Shown here piece after piece: positions 21,086 to 31,865 of a DNA stretch of 64,000 bases. The position numbers and the translations under genes are program-made. Source of the stretch: Peromyscus leucopus (Eukaryota > Chordata > Mammalia > Rodentia > Cricetidae); contig NC_051067.1 of assembly GCF_004664715.2 (NCBI RefSeq), positions 70,525,942 to 70,589,941 of the forward strand, read 5' to 3'. The stretch's first letter is position 1, and every line of letters begins with the position of its first letter. The notes beneath the pieces are model-generated. The model saw only the letters and a list, made by a program, of their open reading frames with translations. It was not told where the DNA came from and ran no database searches.

Positions 21086-21545
21086 GGCTAACAGTGAGAT
21101 GGCTCAGCGGGCAAGGTGCCCATAGCCGTAAGTTTCTCCAGTCCCGCCCGGCCCTGCCGTCCACAGTCGCTTATAAAACAGTCACTCAGAGGCTTATAGT
21201 AATTGCAAACTGTGTGGCCTATGGCAGGCTTCTTGCTAGCTAGCTCTTTCATCTTAAATTAACCCATTCCTATTAATCTATATGTTGCCACGTGGCATTG
21301 CCGGTCTGCTGGCATCTTGTTCCTCCTTTGATGGCGGGCTGGTATCTGCACCCCCTCTGCTTTCCTCTCCTCTCTCTCCAGCTTCAATGTCCCGCCTAAC
21401 CTTATTCTGCCTCACCATTGACCAAACAGCTTTATTGATCAACCAATCAGAGCAGCACAAATTCACAGCGTACAGAAAGATATCCCACAGCAGGTGCCTG
21501 TGGTGCAAGCAGCCTGAGTTCAATCCCCAGAAGCCACGTAGAAGT
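21086..21545 (+). mobile_element. B3 SINE split by a solo LTR
   Basis: The head agtgagatggctcagcgggc ends at the LTR start and the body resumes after 21498 as tgtggtgcaagcagcctgag and caatccccagaagccac. The LTR therefore postdates the B3. Confidence 0.75.
21121..21492 (-). mobile_element. solo LTR with exact 6-bp target duplication
   Basis: About 372 bases, flanked by ggtgcc at 21115-21120 and 21493-21498. It shares ccagtcccgcccggcc, acccattcctattaatcta, caaccaatcagagcag and the terminus cccacagca with the copies at 23542 and 39374. The 5' dinucleotide is mutated (CA instead of TG). A 6-bp duplication fits ERVK-class integration. Strand is given relative to the 43608 copy. Confidence 0.85.
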
Positions 21546-21549
21546 GGGA

Positions 21550-21760
21550 GGAGAGAACAGATGCCACGTGATCGAATGAGTGATGGCACTTGCCAGCAAC
21601 CCTGACGACCTGACTTAGATCCCCAGAACCTACATGATGAAAGGAGAGAACTGACTCCCACCGGTTGGCCTCTGACCTCCACAGGCATGCCTTTGCACAA
21701 GCTCATCTATGCACACACACACACACACACACACACATGCATACACACGCACACACAATA
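21550..21760 (+). mobile_element. B3 SINE with CA tail
   Basis: Near full length: ccctgacgacctgacttaga, gaaaggagagaactgactcc and gcctctgacctccacagg, ending in a (CA)n array. Confidence 0.85.
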
Positions 21761-21776
21761 TAATAAGAAATATTTA

Positions 21777-21850
21777 AAGGAAAGAAAATAAGGAGGGAGG
21801 AAAGGGGGTAGTGGGGGTAAGGAAGGGAAGGAGGAAGGGAAGGAAGGGAC
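21777..21850 (+). repeat. purine-rich (GGAA)n-like tract
   Basis: Almost only A and G on the plus strand, with GGAA and GGGA words and a few T interruptions. Confidence 0.85.
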
Positions 21851-21852
21851 GG

Positions 21853-21932
21853 AGGCTGAGCACATAGCTCAGCAGTAAAGCACACACTTAGCATGCACGA
21901 GGCTTGGGTTTGGTCCCAGCACCTAAAATGAC
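21853..21932 (+). mobile_element. ID SINE
   Basis: gctgagcacatagctcagca and gtttggtcccagcacc carry the A and B boxes of an ID unit with several substitutions. Confidence 0.75.
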
Positions 21933-22171
21933 ATGGAAGTTGCACAGCTCTCTGATTCACGGTGTGATCGTGGGAACTTAGACAGCCCCGCCCACTACAG
22001 CTGAGCACTGTGGCCTCAGCCTGAGAAGGCTAGCTTCTGCTTGTTAAACCTCGGGGAGAGGGGAGTCCACACCCCGAGGGGAGAGGCTGCCCGGCTGCTA
22101 GCCCACATTACAGTTTCTGCTACAAAGAGCAAACCACAACGGCACGCTCTGTCTTAAATTTTTATATTCCA

Positions 22172-22260
22172 ATGGCTGGAGAAAGGCCAGTGGCAGAGAG
22201 CATGCCTAGCAAGTGTGAGAATGTAGGCTACATCCCCAGTGCTACAAATAAATAAATCAG
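22172..22260 (+). mobile_element. ID SINE
   Basis: Diverged ID: ggctggagaaaggccagtgg, agcatgcctagcaagtgtga, catccccagtgctac, then an AAATAAAT tail. Confidence 0.65.
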
Positions 22261-22284
22261 GAAATTTTCCATCCCTGGTGGCCA

Positions 22285-22522
22285 CTCACTTTTTTTTTTT
22301 TTAATTTTGATTTTATGTGTGTGGGCTTTTGCCTGTATGTATATCTGTGTGCCACTTGTATGTCTGATTCCAGTGGAAGCCAGAAGAGGGTAAAGGATCC
22401 CCCAGAACTAGAGTTAAGTTGTAGATGGTTGTGAGATGCCATGTGGGTGCTGGAAATCAAACCTGGGCCCTCTGGAAGATCAGACAGTGCTCTCAACCAC
22501 TAAGCCATCTCTCCAACTCCCT
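22285..22522 (-). mobile_element. B2 SINE
   Basis: A long T-run (antisense tail), tttgcctgtatgtatatctg, ggttgtgagatgccatgtgg and the head ccatctctccaactcc. Confidence 0.9.
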
Positions 22523-22599
22523 GGTAATAGAGCAATCGTTTATATGATTGTTAAGTGTTTTAGGAGCACTAGCAAGCAGTTCTAGGAGTCAAGCAGCCA

Positions 22600-22780
22600 G
22601 AAGAGGCCAGGACCTGACTCCATCACAAAGTCTCTATATGACACAGGTCCTGGCCACACCTTCATTTTAACCCACAGAAACTGGTTTGGGGATTCTAGCC
22701 TCCTGAACTGTGAGGTAATGGATCTCTGTTGTAAGCCACTCAGCTGTGGCAATTTGTGACCACAGCTACAGGAAATGAAG
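22600..22780 (+). mobile_element. MLT1/MST-type MaLR LTR, 3' part
   Basis: ggccacaccttcattttaac, gcctcctgaactgtgaggta, ttgtaagccactcagctgtg and acagctacaggaaat follow the 3' half of MLT1. Confidence 0.65.
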
Positions 22781-23026
22781 GCGGTCCTTAGCTTTAATCC
22801 TGGTCATTATTTTCTGAGCCATAGTCCTTGGCCAAAATGTTCTAAGCTGACACTAATTTGACCTCTACATTGAATTTAGTGATTTGAATCTAGCTGAGCC
22901 TTTACCTAAGAAAAATAAAGTAGGCTGTCATCGATATTTAGAATTTCATTAAAAACAGCCTAAACAAGGGTGCCCTATTTGGGGAATGTGAGGCTGGAAA
23001 CCGGGAGGAAATTCCCAGAGTTCATT
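22781..23026. other. no gene or repeat recognised
   Basis: Short A+T-rich interval between MLT1 and L2 remnants. Confidence 0.5.
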
Positions 23027-23215
23027 TTCACTCATTAACTTATTCAGTAATATTCACCGGACACCCGCCATGGGCCAAGCACCAGCTTGGAGTTGTAGAA
23101 ACAACAATAAACTAGCAAAGTTCCCTTGGGGGTGTTCGTCAGCATCAGCTTTCAGTGAAGAGGAGAGAAAAGGTAAAGGGGCCCAAGATGGAATAAATAA
23201 ATATGAAAAACCTAC
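23027..23215 (+). mobile_element. L2 LINE 3' end
   Basis: cactcattaacttattcagt, the block ccatgggccaagcaccagct and the aacaacaataaac word are the conserved L2 3' order (an attcattca word, then the gtgccaggcac-like block). Confidence 0.65.
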
Positions 23216-23229
23216 TTCTATGAACAACG

Positions 23230-23274
<45 letters not shown>
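23230..23274 (+). repeat. (CA)n
   Basis: Uninterrupted CA array of about 44 bases. Confidence 0.97.
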
Positions 23275-23276
<2 letters not shown>

Positions 23277-23535
23277 TATGTAAAATACAACACCTCTCTA
23301 AGCCCTGAAGCACTATGAACAGAAGCAAATGTTCCATGGAAAAGGAAACCTTCCCAAATGTGGAAATCAGGCCAAGAAGAGGGTCAGCCCCTCACCAGAC
23401 ACAGCGCGAGGCCCTCAGGGCAGACACAGAGATGAAACATCCCTGAACACAAGGTAGGAAGAGGCAGATGAAGGCTGAAGGGAACATCTGTTTCATACTG
23501 CCTGCATCCTGCAAAGAAACTCAGTCACATATAAT
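23275..23535. other. no gene or repeat recognised
   Basis: Unique-looking interval upstream of a solo LTR. Confidence 0.5.
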
Positions 23536-23541
23536 AATGGG

Positions 23542-23906
23542 TGTAGCTGAAGTTTTCTCTAGTCCTGCTCAGCCCCACGGACCCTGCAGCCACTTATAAA
23601 ATAATCACTCAGAAGCTTATATTAATTAAAACTGCTAGGCCATTAGCTCAGGCCTACCACTGACTAGCTCTTATATTTAAACTCAGCCCATTTCTGTTAA
23701 TCTATATGTTGCCACATGTTCCGTGGCTATTACATGCTGCTCCCTGGATGGTGGGATGGCATCTCCTCACTCAGCCTTCCACTTCCCAGAATTCTCCTGG
23801 TCTGTTTATCCCACCTATACTTCCTGCCTGGATACTGGCCAATCAGCATTTTATTTATCATCCAATCAAAGCAACACATTCACAGCATACAGAACATCCC
23901 ACAGCA
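23542..23906 (-). mobile_element. solo LTR with exact 6-bp target duplication
   Basis: 365 bases, starting tgtagctgaag and ending cccacagca on the plus strand, so TG and CA termini are intact. The flanks are aatggg at 23536-23541 and at 23907-23912. Same family as 21121 and 39374. No internal retroviral region is attached. Confidence 0.9.
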
Positions 23907-23959
23907 AATGGGTGCTGAGTTCTAGGCAGCCAGCAGTGAGAAGCCATCACAGTGGGTGA

Positions 23960-24262
23960 CTCTAGACAGGAATGTACTACACATCGTGAAAGGCTAGAAG
24001 AGAGAATTGTAAGAGTTGTCACAATAAAGAAATGAAAAAAGTTAAGGAGATATATATGTTTAGCCAGACATAAATATTACCTCGAAACATTACATGGTAC
24101 CCCATAAATGTGTGTAAATTGTATGTGTTTATGTATGTTTAACTAAGTTTTTAACAAAATAAAGCCTTGAACTTCAAAATGCATGCATTATAACACATTA
24201 CACCTCATAAACATATATAATTGTTATTTGTCTATCAAAAACTGAAATAAACCTAACATTTA
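23960..24262 (+). mobile_element. L1M 3' UTR with repeated terminus
   Basis: ggaatgtactacacatcgtg leads to ggtaccccataaatgtgtgt; about 120 bases later a second terminus, cacctcataaacatatataa, occurs. Either the 3' end was duplicated or two old L1 tails lie in tandem. Confidence 0.6.
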
Positions 24263-25316
24263 AAAAAAAGTAAATTATCAAATACAAAATATGTGCATGA
24301 CTCAGTCACTAAAGCTGAACTCTCACCAGATGAATAAGAAGAAATTTAAACTACATTACCATATTCATCAGCCAACAAAAAGCAAACTTCTTGTATTTAA
24401 AGTTGACCATAATTTCACATCTACATAGGCTTTTAAACTCTAAGGAGAGACTGTTATCTTCATATGATCTTGGGGAGAGTCATAAAAATCTAGAGGACAA
24501 ACCTGAATTGCCCAAGATAAGTGAGGAATTACAATCAAATCATCCTGTTCAAAGGGCAGGCTGTATAATGCATGGACCATCAAAGAAAGGGAAGGTCCCT
24601 CACCTCACTTAGTCATTAAGTTTCTATCACATAATATTTTCACGGGAAATCGCCTCCATCCTCCCTTTTATTTTATATATTTTCAACACTATCTGTGGAA
24701 ATTTTTTTTCACCAGAAAATAGCCAAGTGACAAGCGTTCTTGCTAAAGAAATCTAATATCACACATCTTGACAAATCCCTTCAGACGTTCCTCACTTCAT
24801 TCAAAGACCTGGCCTCCTCTGACAGACTGGAGGGATGAGCCAGCAGGAGCCTTATTGGCCTGGTGGGGTGGGGGCATGGGGGTTGAATAGCTCCCTGGGA
24901 AATTCTGCCACCCAAGGGAAGCTCTCAAAGGTCAGGCACAAGCTTGGCTCTGTAACAATGCCTCCCTAGTCCCACAGGAAGGGTGACTCTCAGTGCAGGC
25001 TGGCCTGTGAATTAGATTTGCCCACCAGCCCAGCCCCCGTGGATGCAAGATGGAGTCCTCAAGAGGGGTACACAAAGCAACAACAGCTTTTACTAGAATT
25101 TGCTGGTCAGCGTTAACAGGAAGCGCTCGGTGCCACTTGTCTAATTCTTGTTCTGAGATATTCGTGACAGCAAAGGCAGGTCTCACAGCACCCAAGGAGG
25201 GTTTGGATGGACACTGTGAGGACCTAGCCAGCTGTACGAGAAATGTGGACAGCTCCAGGAGAGGAAGCAGCAGCAGGTCCCTTTAACAAATAAATGGCTT
25301 TTAAAAGGAGACAGTG
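24263..25316. other. no gene or repeat recognised
   Basis: About 1 kb, A+T-rich at first and GC-richer after 24780. Small frames on both strands around 24930-25290 overlap each other and carry no known motif. Confidence 0.5.
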
Positions 25317-25317
25317 A

Positions 25318-25413
25318 GGGGGCACTGGAGAGGGGGAGTGGGTAAAGTGCTTGCCCCTGAAACATGAGGACCTGAGTTTGGTCCCCAGCACCCACATAAA
25401 AGCCAGATGTGGA
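25318..25413 (+). mobile_element. B3/B4-like SINE fragment
   Basis: agtgggtaaagtgcttgccc, gaggacctgagtttggtccc and ccagcacccacataaaagcc form the front half of a B3/B4-type SINE. Confidence 0.65.
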
Positions 25414-25600
25414 GGAGGGGCTGGGGGTGGCTCAGTGGTAAACACTTGCCCTATGAGCCTGGTGGCCTGTGCTGGATCCCTAGAACCCACAGGAGGATAA
25501 AAGGAGAAAACTGATTCCACAAAGTGTGATCTCTGCACACTTGTCCCAACAAGCACGACCACACACTTGCACTCACATTTTTAAAAAATGCAAAGAAGGG
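25414..25600 (+). mobile_element. B3 SINE
   Basis: A second SINE starts at once: ggggctgggggtggctcagt, atccctagaacccacagg, and a CA-rich 3' end. The pair is in tandem. Confidence 0.7.
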
Positions 25601-26250
25601 GAGGAGGGGGAGAGGAAAGGAAAGACAGAAAAATAAGAATTATACACTATTAGTCATTATTGCAACTGGCTGTGTCTGCAGATGAATCGTGATACTCAGT
25701 ACTGTGTTTGAAATTCCAGAGACCAGAAGCAGAATTCTTCATTCACCTTTTCACTCCTCCCCTCCCCACCCCCACATCCTCCTTGCTGTTCCCACAGTGA
25801 CCCACCCACTGCCATGCTCTTGAAATCCCCTCAAAAGCACTTGACTGACCTGTCCTTCAACGCCCAGTTCAGATTCCTGCCTGTTCAAAATCTTCTGTGA
25901 CAGTCTCTGCACAAAGCGGTCCCCTCGCTCCTTTTCTGAGACTCTCAGCACTTGAAGTCAGTCGGAGATTGTCACAGTTTCCTGCGTTCCTTAGTTAGCT
26001 ATTGAGGGTTTCGTATCTCTGGCGGGGCTAAAGCTCTCTCAGGACAGGGTACATGCTTGTTTGTTTTCTCTTACCATGGCAGCTTGACCTCACACTCAGT
26101 TGTAAATACTCTTGGTCTAATACTAAGTGATGGGAAGTCTCTTTAAAAGCCCTGTCCTATCTCGAAAATCCAAAACAAACAAACAAACAACCCACCTGAA
26201 GTGAGAATCTGTCAATGTGAGCAAGTCTCTGCCTCGGTCAGGGCTGCAAG
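25601..26250. other. no gene recognised; possible B1 tail near 26145-26192
   Basis: Unique-looking sequence. Near its end, gccctgtcctatctcgaaaa followed by (AAAC)n resembles a detached B1 3' end. Confidence 0.45.
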
Positions 26251-26382
26251 GAAGAGAAAAACCAACTCTGGCACAGGACAACTGGAAAGCTCAGGTGTAG
26301 ACTCAAGCCAGAGTGGGAAGAGAAAAACCAACTCTGGCACAGGACAACTGGAGAGCTCAGGGGTAGACTCAAGCCCGAGAGG
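26251..26382 (+). repeat. 66-bp tandem duplication, two units
   Basis: Units 26251-26316 and 26317-26382 are the same sequence with only a few differences, for example aactggaaagctcaggtgta versus aactggagagctcaggggta. No known element matches, and the copies continue one open frame on each strand without evidence of coding. Confidence 0.9.
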
Positions 26383-26843
26383 GGTTTTACCCCCCCCCCT
26401 CCGCTCCTTCCCTTTCTCCACCTTGTCATTTGTGATAGTGCCTGCTCTTGTCACCTTGAGGGAGAAAATGGCACCATGTCTCCCAACACGCGTCTATTAA
26501 AATGTCAATAGAAGATTCTGGTGCGGCCCGGGTTATTGCATCTCCTGCCCATTGTTAATCCAGTCACTGTGGCTGAGCGAGCCAGAGCCAGCGAGGAACA
26601 AGAACTGGTCAGGTCTGGATCCCAAGAAGTGGGGAAGGGGGTGCATAGTTCCCCCAAAGGAAGGGGAAGTTAACAGTTACCAGAGGGATGGAAGAAAAGA
26701 ATGCAGGAAAGAAGCCGCTAGGGTCCTTCCCTGCCTGCCTCTCTAAAGAGCCCTCCACCATATTCCTAGCTCTATCTTGTGGGAACTGGTCCCGAGCCAG
26801 CTACCTGGGAACGACACAACATTGCCATGACTTCCTATACTCT

Positions 26844-26848
<5 letters not shown>
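26383..26848. other. no gene or repeat recognised
   Basis: Unique-looking; begins with a C-run next to the duplication. Confidence 0.5.

Positions 26849-26897
<49 letters not shown>
26849..26897 (+). repeat. (TA)n
   Basis: About 24 uninterrupted TA units. Confidence 0.97.
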
Positions 26898-26901
<4 letters not shown>

Positions 26902-26939
26902 TAATGTGCCAGTATTTTGTAAGACAAACACAATTACAC

Positions 26940-27115
26940 TTTTTGAAACTTATGTGTGTCTGTATGTATTTGCGTGTATCTGCCTACATGAGTGTGTGTA
27001 CACACATGTATGCAGGTGCCTGAAGAGGGTGTTCAATCCCTTAGAGGAATTATAGACAGTTGCAAGCCACTTGACCTGGGTGCTGGAATTAAGTAGCTAG
27101 CACTCTTCCTTGGTT
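26940..27115 (-). mobile_element. B2/B3-type SINE
   Basis: Antisense words tgtctgtatgtatttgcgtg, tgcaggtgcctgaagagggt and gacagttgcaagccacttga. The SINE head is replaced by the pyrimidine array. Confidence 0.7.
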
Positions 27116-27117
27116 TT

Positions 27118-27201
<84 letters not shown>
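27116..27201 (+). repeat. (TTTC)n
   Basis: Pure pyrimidine array, about 21 units, separating a SINE from the retroviral remnant. Confidence 0.97.
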
Positions 27202-27202
<1 letters not shown>

Positions 27203-28574
27203 TTATTTATTATTATTATTGATAAGGTCTCTGTTAGTTTATGGGCTCTCCTGGCATTTGGTCTGGCCGTGCTGGGATCCTAGCCGCCCACTCCACCGCA
27301 TCAGATCCACTCTCTTCCACCTGCAGCAGGCTTTCTGTTCAATACCGACAACTGGGTCTCTGATGGAACTACCCACCTCTGACCATTCCCCTGGATGTGA
27401 GGCTTCGTTTTTTCAAGCATGGTCCTCCCTGCCTGGCTTTTTTGGAGGTCCTGGTACCGGGCGACTGTGTCTCACTTGGGCTCTTAGCCCTTGGCCCCTA
27501 TTCTTGCCTGCGCTTGCTTTGTTCGGGCCTCCTCTGAGTCCGGGGACACCTGAGGCTCGCAGGTTCCGGACTTCTCTCTGCCTCATCCTTGGGAGCCATG
27601 TCACACGCCTCCTCGCTCCCATTGGAGCGGCAACGTGGGAGTCAGAGACCGAGAGGCTGACTTCATCTTGCTCAGCACACACAGGTTCTCTCCCCTGCAG
27701 TGACTGCTGATCTAACCCTCAGTAAGGTGTGTACACATCATTTGTCTGTGAGTGAATCTAATTCCAAACTTCAGAGTCCGATTCTTCCCGCGTTGCTTTC
27801 GTGGACGCATGCGCTTGTCTGGCTCCTGAAGCCTGCTGTACCCACGCGGACGTCTCTCCTGCTCACTGCCCTCTCTCAGCAGCCTGGGAGACCCGCGCCT
27901 TAAGCTCGAGCCCACTGTGTTCTCCCCGCGGCTCTGGCTCCTGCAGCCCTGGCTTTCTCTCACCTTACAGCCAGCCTGCAGAGCCACTGTGCTGTCTCTC
28001 CGGGTCTGCCCGCTGTCTTGCAGCACGCGTTCACTCCCAACTTCCGCTTGGAACTTAGAGGAACACACTCACACAGTGTTGTTCCACTTTGTGACTCGCT
28101 CTCTTCCTCCGCAGGCTCAGATTTTACTGCAACAGCCAGCCTGGCCTCAGTACAAAGCAATGTACCAAACTAGGCAAACTTGTGATTTCCAAATTCTCAC
28201 AGATCGTGAACAACTGCTGCTGCCACAGACAAAGGGTCCCCAAATGTCTTCCACCTAAACTTGCTATGCTACACTTCCAAAGTCTCTTACCTCTAAAGTG
28301 CTACTTCCCCGCTCCTAAAAATCTTTTATCTCTGTGATTTCTTTGCACTCTGCTCTCTCACACACAAAAACAATAATATCTTAAGATTATGCTGTAAACT
28401 CTTATCTCAGGATTTGTAAATTGCTCATTGGGTATAGTTTAAAATCTCTATAATTTGTAAGAAAAATTGGCTTTAAACTTATAACAAAAGGCTTATAATT
28501 AAAATTCTATACATGGGTATACATCTGTAATTCAACTCCTGTTCAAGATATGTATTTGTATACGTGTGTACATA

Positions 28575-28700
28575 TGTATGTGACTTAGATTTAACTCTAT
28601 GGGTGTGTGAATATAAGCTGGATTTAACTCTGCGTGAATGTGTGTGTAACTTGGATTCAGCTCCATGTGCATATGTTCATGTAACTTAGATTCCACTATT
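28575..28700 (+). repeat. degenerate ~36-bp minisatellite inside the ERV
   Basis: Three to four imperfect units each carry acttagatttaactc or a variant followed by a TG-rich stretch. Units differ in length and sequence, so this is an old local array. Confidence 0.6.
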
Positions 28701-29374
28701 GCTTAGGAAAACATGTTTTAAATAGCAATCATGTGGCTCTCTTCCATCTTGGCTGATGATCTCATCAGGATGTAGGCAGCCACATGACTGGCCATCATCT
28801 TTACTGAGGTTAAAGAGTACCTATCATGTGACACTTCTTAGCCCAAATGAGCTCTCTGTTCAGTGTATCTCCTTTTAGACTAAGGAAGCAACAAGTCTCA
28901 AACATTTTGGATTTGTATGATGATAGAAATGTAAGGTTAGATTTGTTACAACATACTGTATACGTGATTCAACTCTAGTTTAGCATATACTCTATTTGGT
29001 GATAAAAATTTAAGGTTATAAAAATCTGTTCAGATTAACAAAAGCTGACTTAGAGATTTACACCTAAGTACTTATGCCTTTGCCGAGTGTTCGACATCAA
29101 ATTTCTACATAATTTAGATAGGTGGCAACATGAGTTTGATAAATAAGGTATTTAGTAAGTAAGATATATATTCTATAAATGGAATGCCTGGTCCCCCAGA
29201 GGGTCCTTTTCCCACGGTTGGGCTTTTGGGTCTCTTTTCCTTGCCTTCTTAGGAGGCAGCCTAGCAGTTTGGAATAAACTTGGTCCATTTTCACCCACGT
29301 AATCGCTGCTTTGGTTTCTTTACTGAACCCATTATCTATAATTAAATTTTTATTTTGATACTAGAAGAGCTTCA

Positions 29375-29765
29375 ACAGGAATGGAACATAAAGTCCTATA
29401 CTTTTTTTTTTTTGTTTTTTTTTTTTTGTTGTTGTTTTTGTTTTTTCGAGACAGAGTTTCTCTGTGTAGCTTTGCGCCTTTTCCTGGAACTCACTTGGTA
29501 GCCCAGGCTGGCCTCGAACTCACAGAGATCTGCCTGGCTCTGCCTCCCGAGTGCTGGGATTAAAGGCGTGCGCCACCAACGCCCAGCTCTAAAGTCCTAT
29601 TCTTATAAAAGTTACCAACTTACTGTAAACTGTTAAGGATAATTAAGAAATGTAAGTTGATGGTCACCTTAAACAGGAATGGAATATAAAGTCCTCATCT
29701 TATGAAAGCTGCTAACTTATTGTAGATTTTTTAAGGAACACAAGTTAATAGTCATCTTACAAATA
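29375..29765 (+). repeat. ~97-bp tandem duplication inside the ERV, first unit split by a B1
   Basis: The unit starts acaggaatggaacataaagt and recurs at 29673 as acaggaatggaatataaagt; both continue through cttat, aacttact/aacttatt and a caccttaa/catcttac end. Removing the B1 and one target copy gives a period near 97 bases. Confidence 0.7.
29400..29589 (-). mobile_element. B1 SINE, cricetid-type variant, in the ERV
   Basis: Minus-strand B1 with a long T-rich tail and the antisense block tagctttgcgccttttcctg. The target duplication taaagtcctat is exact at 29389-29399 and 29590-29600. It dates the ERV as older than this B1 wave. Confidence 0.93.
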
Positions 29766-30059
29766 ATCAAAATTTTTAACTGTAGTCATGCAAAGTTCTA
29801 GTATAATTAAGTACAAGGATAAGCCTGACTTGGCCCCTTGAATATGTTTTCAAAGATAAACTTGAAACAAGTAACTAGAAACAAGCAAAGTTTGTCTATT
29901 CAGATACACCTAAAAAGTCCTCAAGTGCTTCAGAGATCTGCGGAATATGGCATTTAAAGTGTTGAATAAAAAAGGCTTTTCATGATAAAGAGACATGCCA
30001 GCTCCTGGCAGCTCCTTCAAAGAAGATGCATGGGCACAGAAGAACCTCTACCTGGAGCT

Positions 30060-30183
30060 TGTTTTAAATGTGGCAATGCCAGTCATGAACAAAACAAAAA
30101 CAAAACAAAACTGCCTTTCACCTCAACTGCTGCCAGGACCCTGTCCAGACTGAGGACAATCAGGACACTGGAGAATTGACTGC
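30060..30183 (+). pseudogene. gag nucleocapsid zinc-knuckle remnants
   Basis: In one frame, codons from 30060 give a CX2C start preceded by a Pro-Gly-Ala step, after which the knuckle degenerates into an AAAAC-rich stretch. In another frame, 30142-30183 shows CX2, then a stop codon where the second Cys belongs, then X4HX4C. Spacing of the second knuckle is otherwise exact. The two lie in different frames, so at least one frameshift separates them. Confidence 0.65.
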
Positions 30184-31414
30184 CCCACTTTGCCTAGACA
30201 AAGTAGGATAACCCACCCCACCCACTCACCCACCCCACCCGCCACCGCCAAGTTCCTACTCCACAGGAACGTCTGTCAGATCTTCTGGGCCTGGCAGCTG
30301 AAGACTGGGGCTGCCCTGAGACCTCTGCCCCCAACAACCATGGAGGACCCTGGGGCGGCTGTCTAGGCAGCCAGTAAGTCTGTCCCATTTTTAATTGATT
30401 TCTAATAGATTTGGTCTGCATTCCTGCTTACTCAGGTAAAGTTTATCCTTCTCAGAACGCGGACGGTATTTGATGACGAGGCTGGTGATCCCTTTGTCAG
30501 TTTAACAGCAGCAACCAAGGCTTCAGCTGCCTTCTCGGTTCTTTGTGTACGAAATTCAGGCCACAGGCCTCTCTCTCCTAGAGCTACTTCTAGGTCTAAA
30601 CAGAGTTCACCTTGACACCAGACTCAGAAAAGAGAAAAACTCGCAGAACAGATTTCAGTGTAGCTCTTCACTATTCCTTTATTGAAAGGCGCTCACTTTA
30701 CAATGTTTGCTCTGAATAATCAACCACCCATGTCTCCTGATAGATGATTAGATAGAAAAAAAAAAAAAACATGTAAAGTTTATGTAAAGATATGAATGCT
30801 TAAGCTGTGAGGATCTAAAAAAATGTTTTAGGGTCTAAGGTGTTTTAAGATGTCTAAATGCAAGTTATAAAGGCTGAAGGACGTGGAAGCTTAAAAGCTG
30901 GTTTTTTTTTTTTAAGTGATTTAAGGTGTATAAAAGAATGAAACATGTTCAGATTTCTTTCCCTCACTCTGTTACTATTATATTAAGACTCCAAAGTTCA
31001 TAGTCTTAACAGTAATCACTGGAGTTCTACTAAGCGATTAACCCAGCTCCGGCAGAGGGCCACTACTATTACCATTGTCAAGCTCAAGATTTTAAATTCC
31101 CTTCGGTTATGTTCTAAGCATAGACTTAAAGAGCTTCTCGTTGTGCTAAGAACATCCTTCTAATCCAATACACTCAGTCTTCTGGACAGAGGAAAGCGTG
31201 TTCATGCTTTGAACCAGAATCATTTTGGGGTCCTATATGACTCAAAAGCGTGAGTCTGCTGCCTTTTCTACAATGTGGATTTCAGAACAGATGACAAACA
31301 GTGGGAATACTAATGTCTCTAAAATTTATCTCTTTTTGTAAACTCAGAAAATTCTTATAAGCTCCAGGGAGTCGACTTGAACCCACCTCAAACAGGCCAT
31401 CAAATGGACTCCAG

Positions 31415-31553
31415 GTAAGTTCTGCCAATCAACAGCCTAAGTTTCCACACCTATTCCCCGACCTCTCCCTGGTTTTGGGACTCCCCTCCCTCAATTACCA
31501 GGACTTAAGAAAAAAAATTTCCCCCTAAACTTCTTTATCTTCTTCTTTGCCAG
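31415..31553 (+). other. possible small intron in the ERV 3' region
   Basis: ccag followed by gtaagt at 31415 is a consensus donor; a T/C-rich run ending in ttgccag at 31553 is a consensus acceptor. It could be a retroviral splice pair or chance. Confidence 0.25.
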
Positions 31554-31865
31554 GATCCTGCCAGGTCCCCTCAAAATCTGCACCCTGGACAACTTGAAAA
31601 TGGCTGCCCTAAATGGTCCAACCCCACAGACTGCTTCAACTAGGCCTGCACTTTCCTAGCTACTAGTGCCAGAGACAGTCAAGCAGAGCCTGGCCAGAGA
31701 ACGAAATAGCCAGCTATCCCAGGACTTGGCCACCACCTCCGCTTTCTTGGGTCCCCCAAAGATGCCAACATCCCCAGACAACAGGAAGCAGTCTAGAGAA
31801 CACGGTGCCCCCATTCCCACCTCACCTGCTACCCCTTCCTATTTCCTCACCTTTTTATAATGAAC

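Noticed and set aside
26251..26382. CRISPR-like repeat
   Set aside because: Only two units, directly adjacent, with no spacers; the DNA is mammalian.
27219..28258. GC-rich frames on both strands that might be exons of a host gene
   Set aside because: Overlapping on both strands, no shared domain, no consistent splice sites; position before retroviral remnants suggests a leader.
29160..29330. Possible 5' LTR of the ERV, because of a ggaataaac poly(A)-like word
   Set aside because: I see no similarity to the 3' LTR at 31878, so it cannot be its partner.
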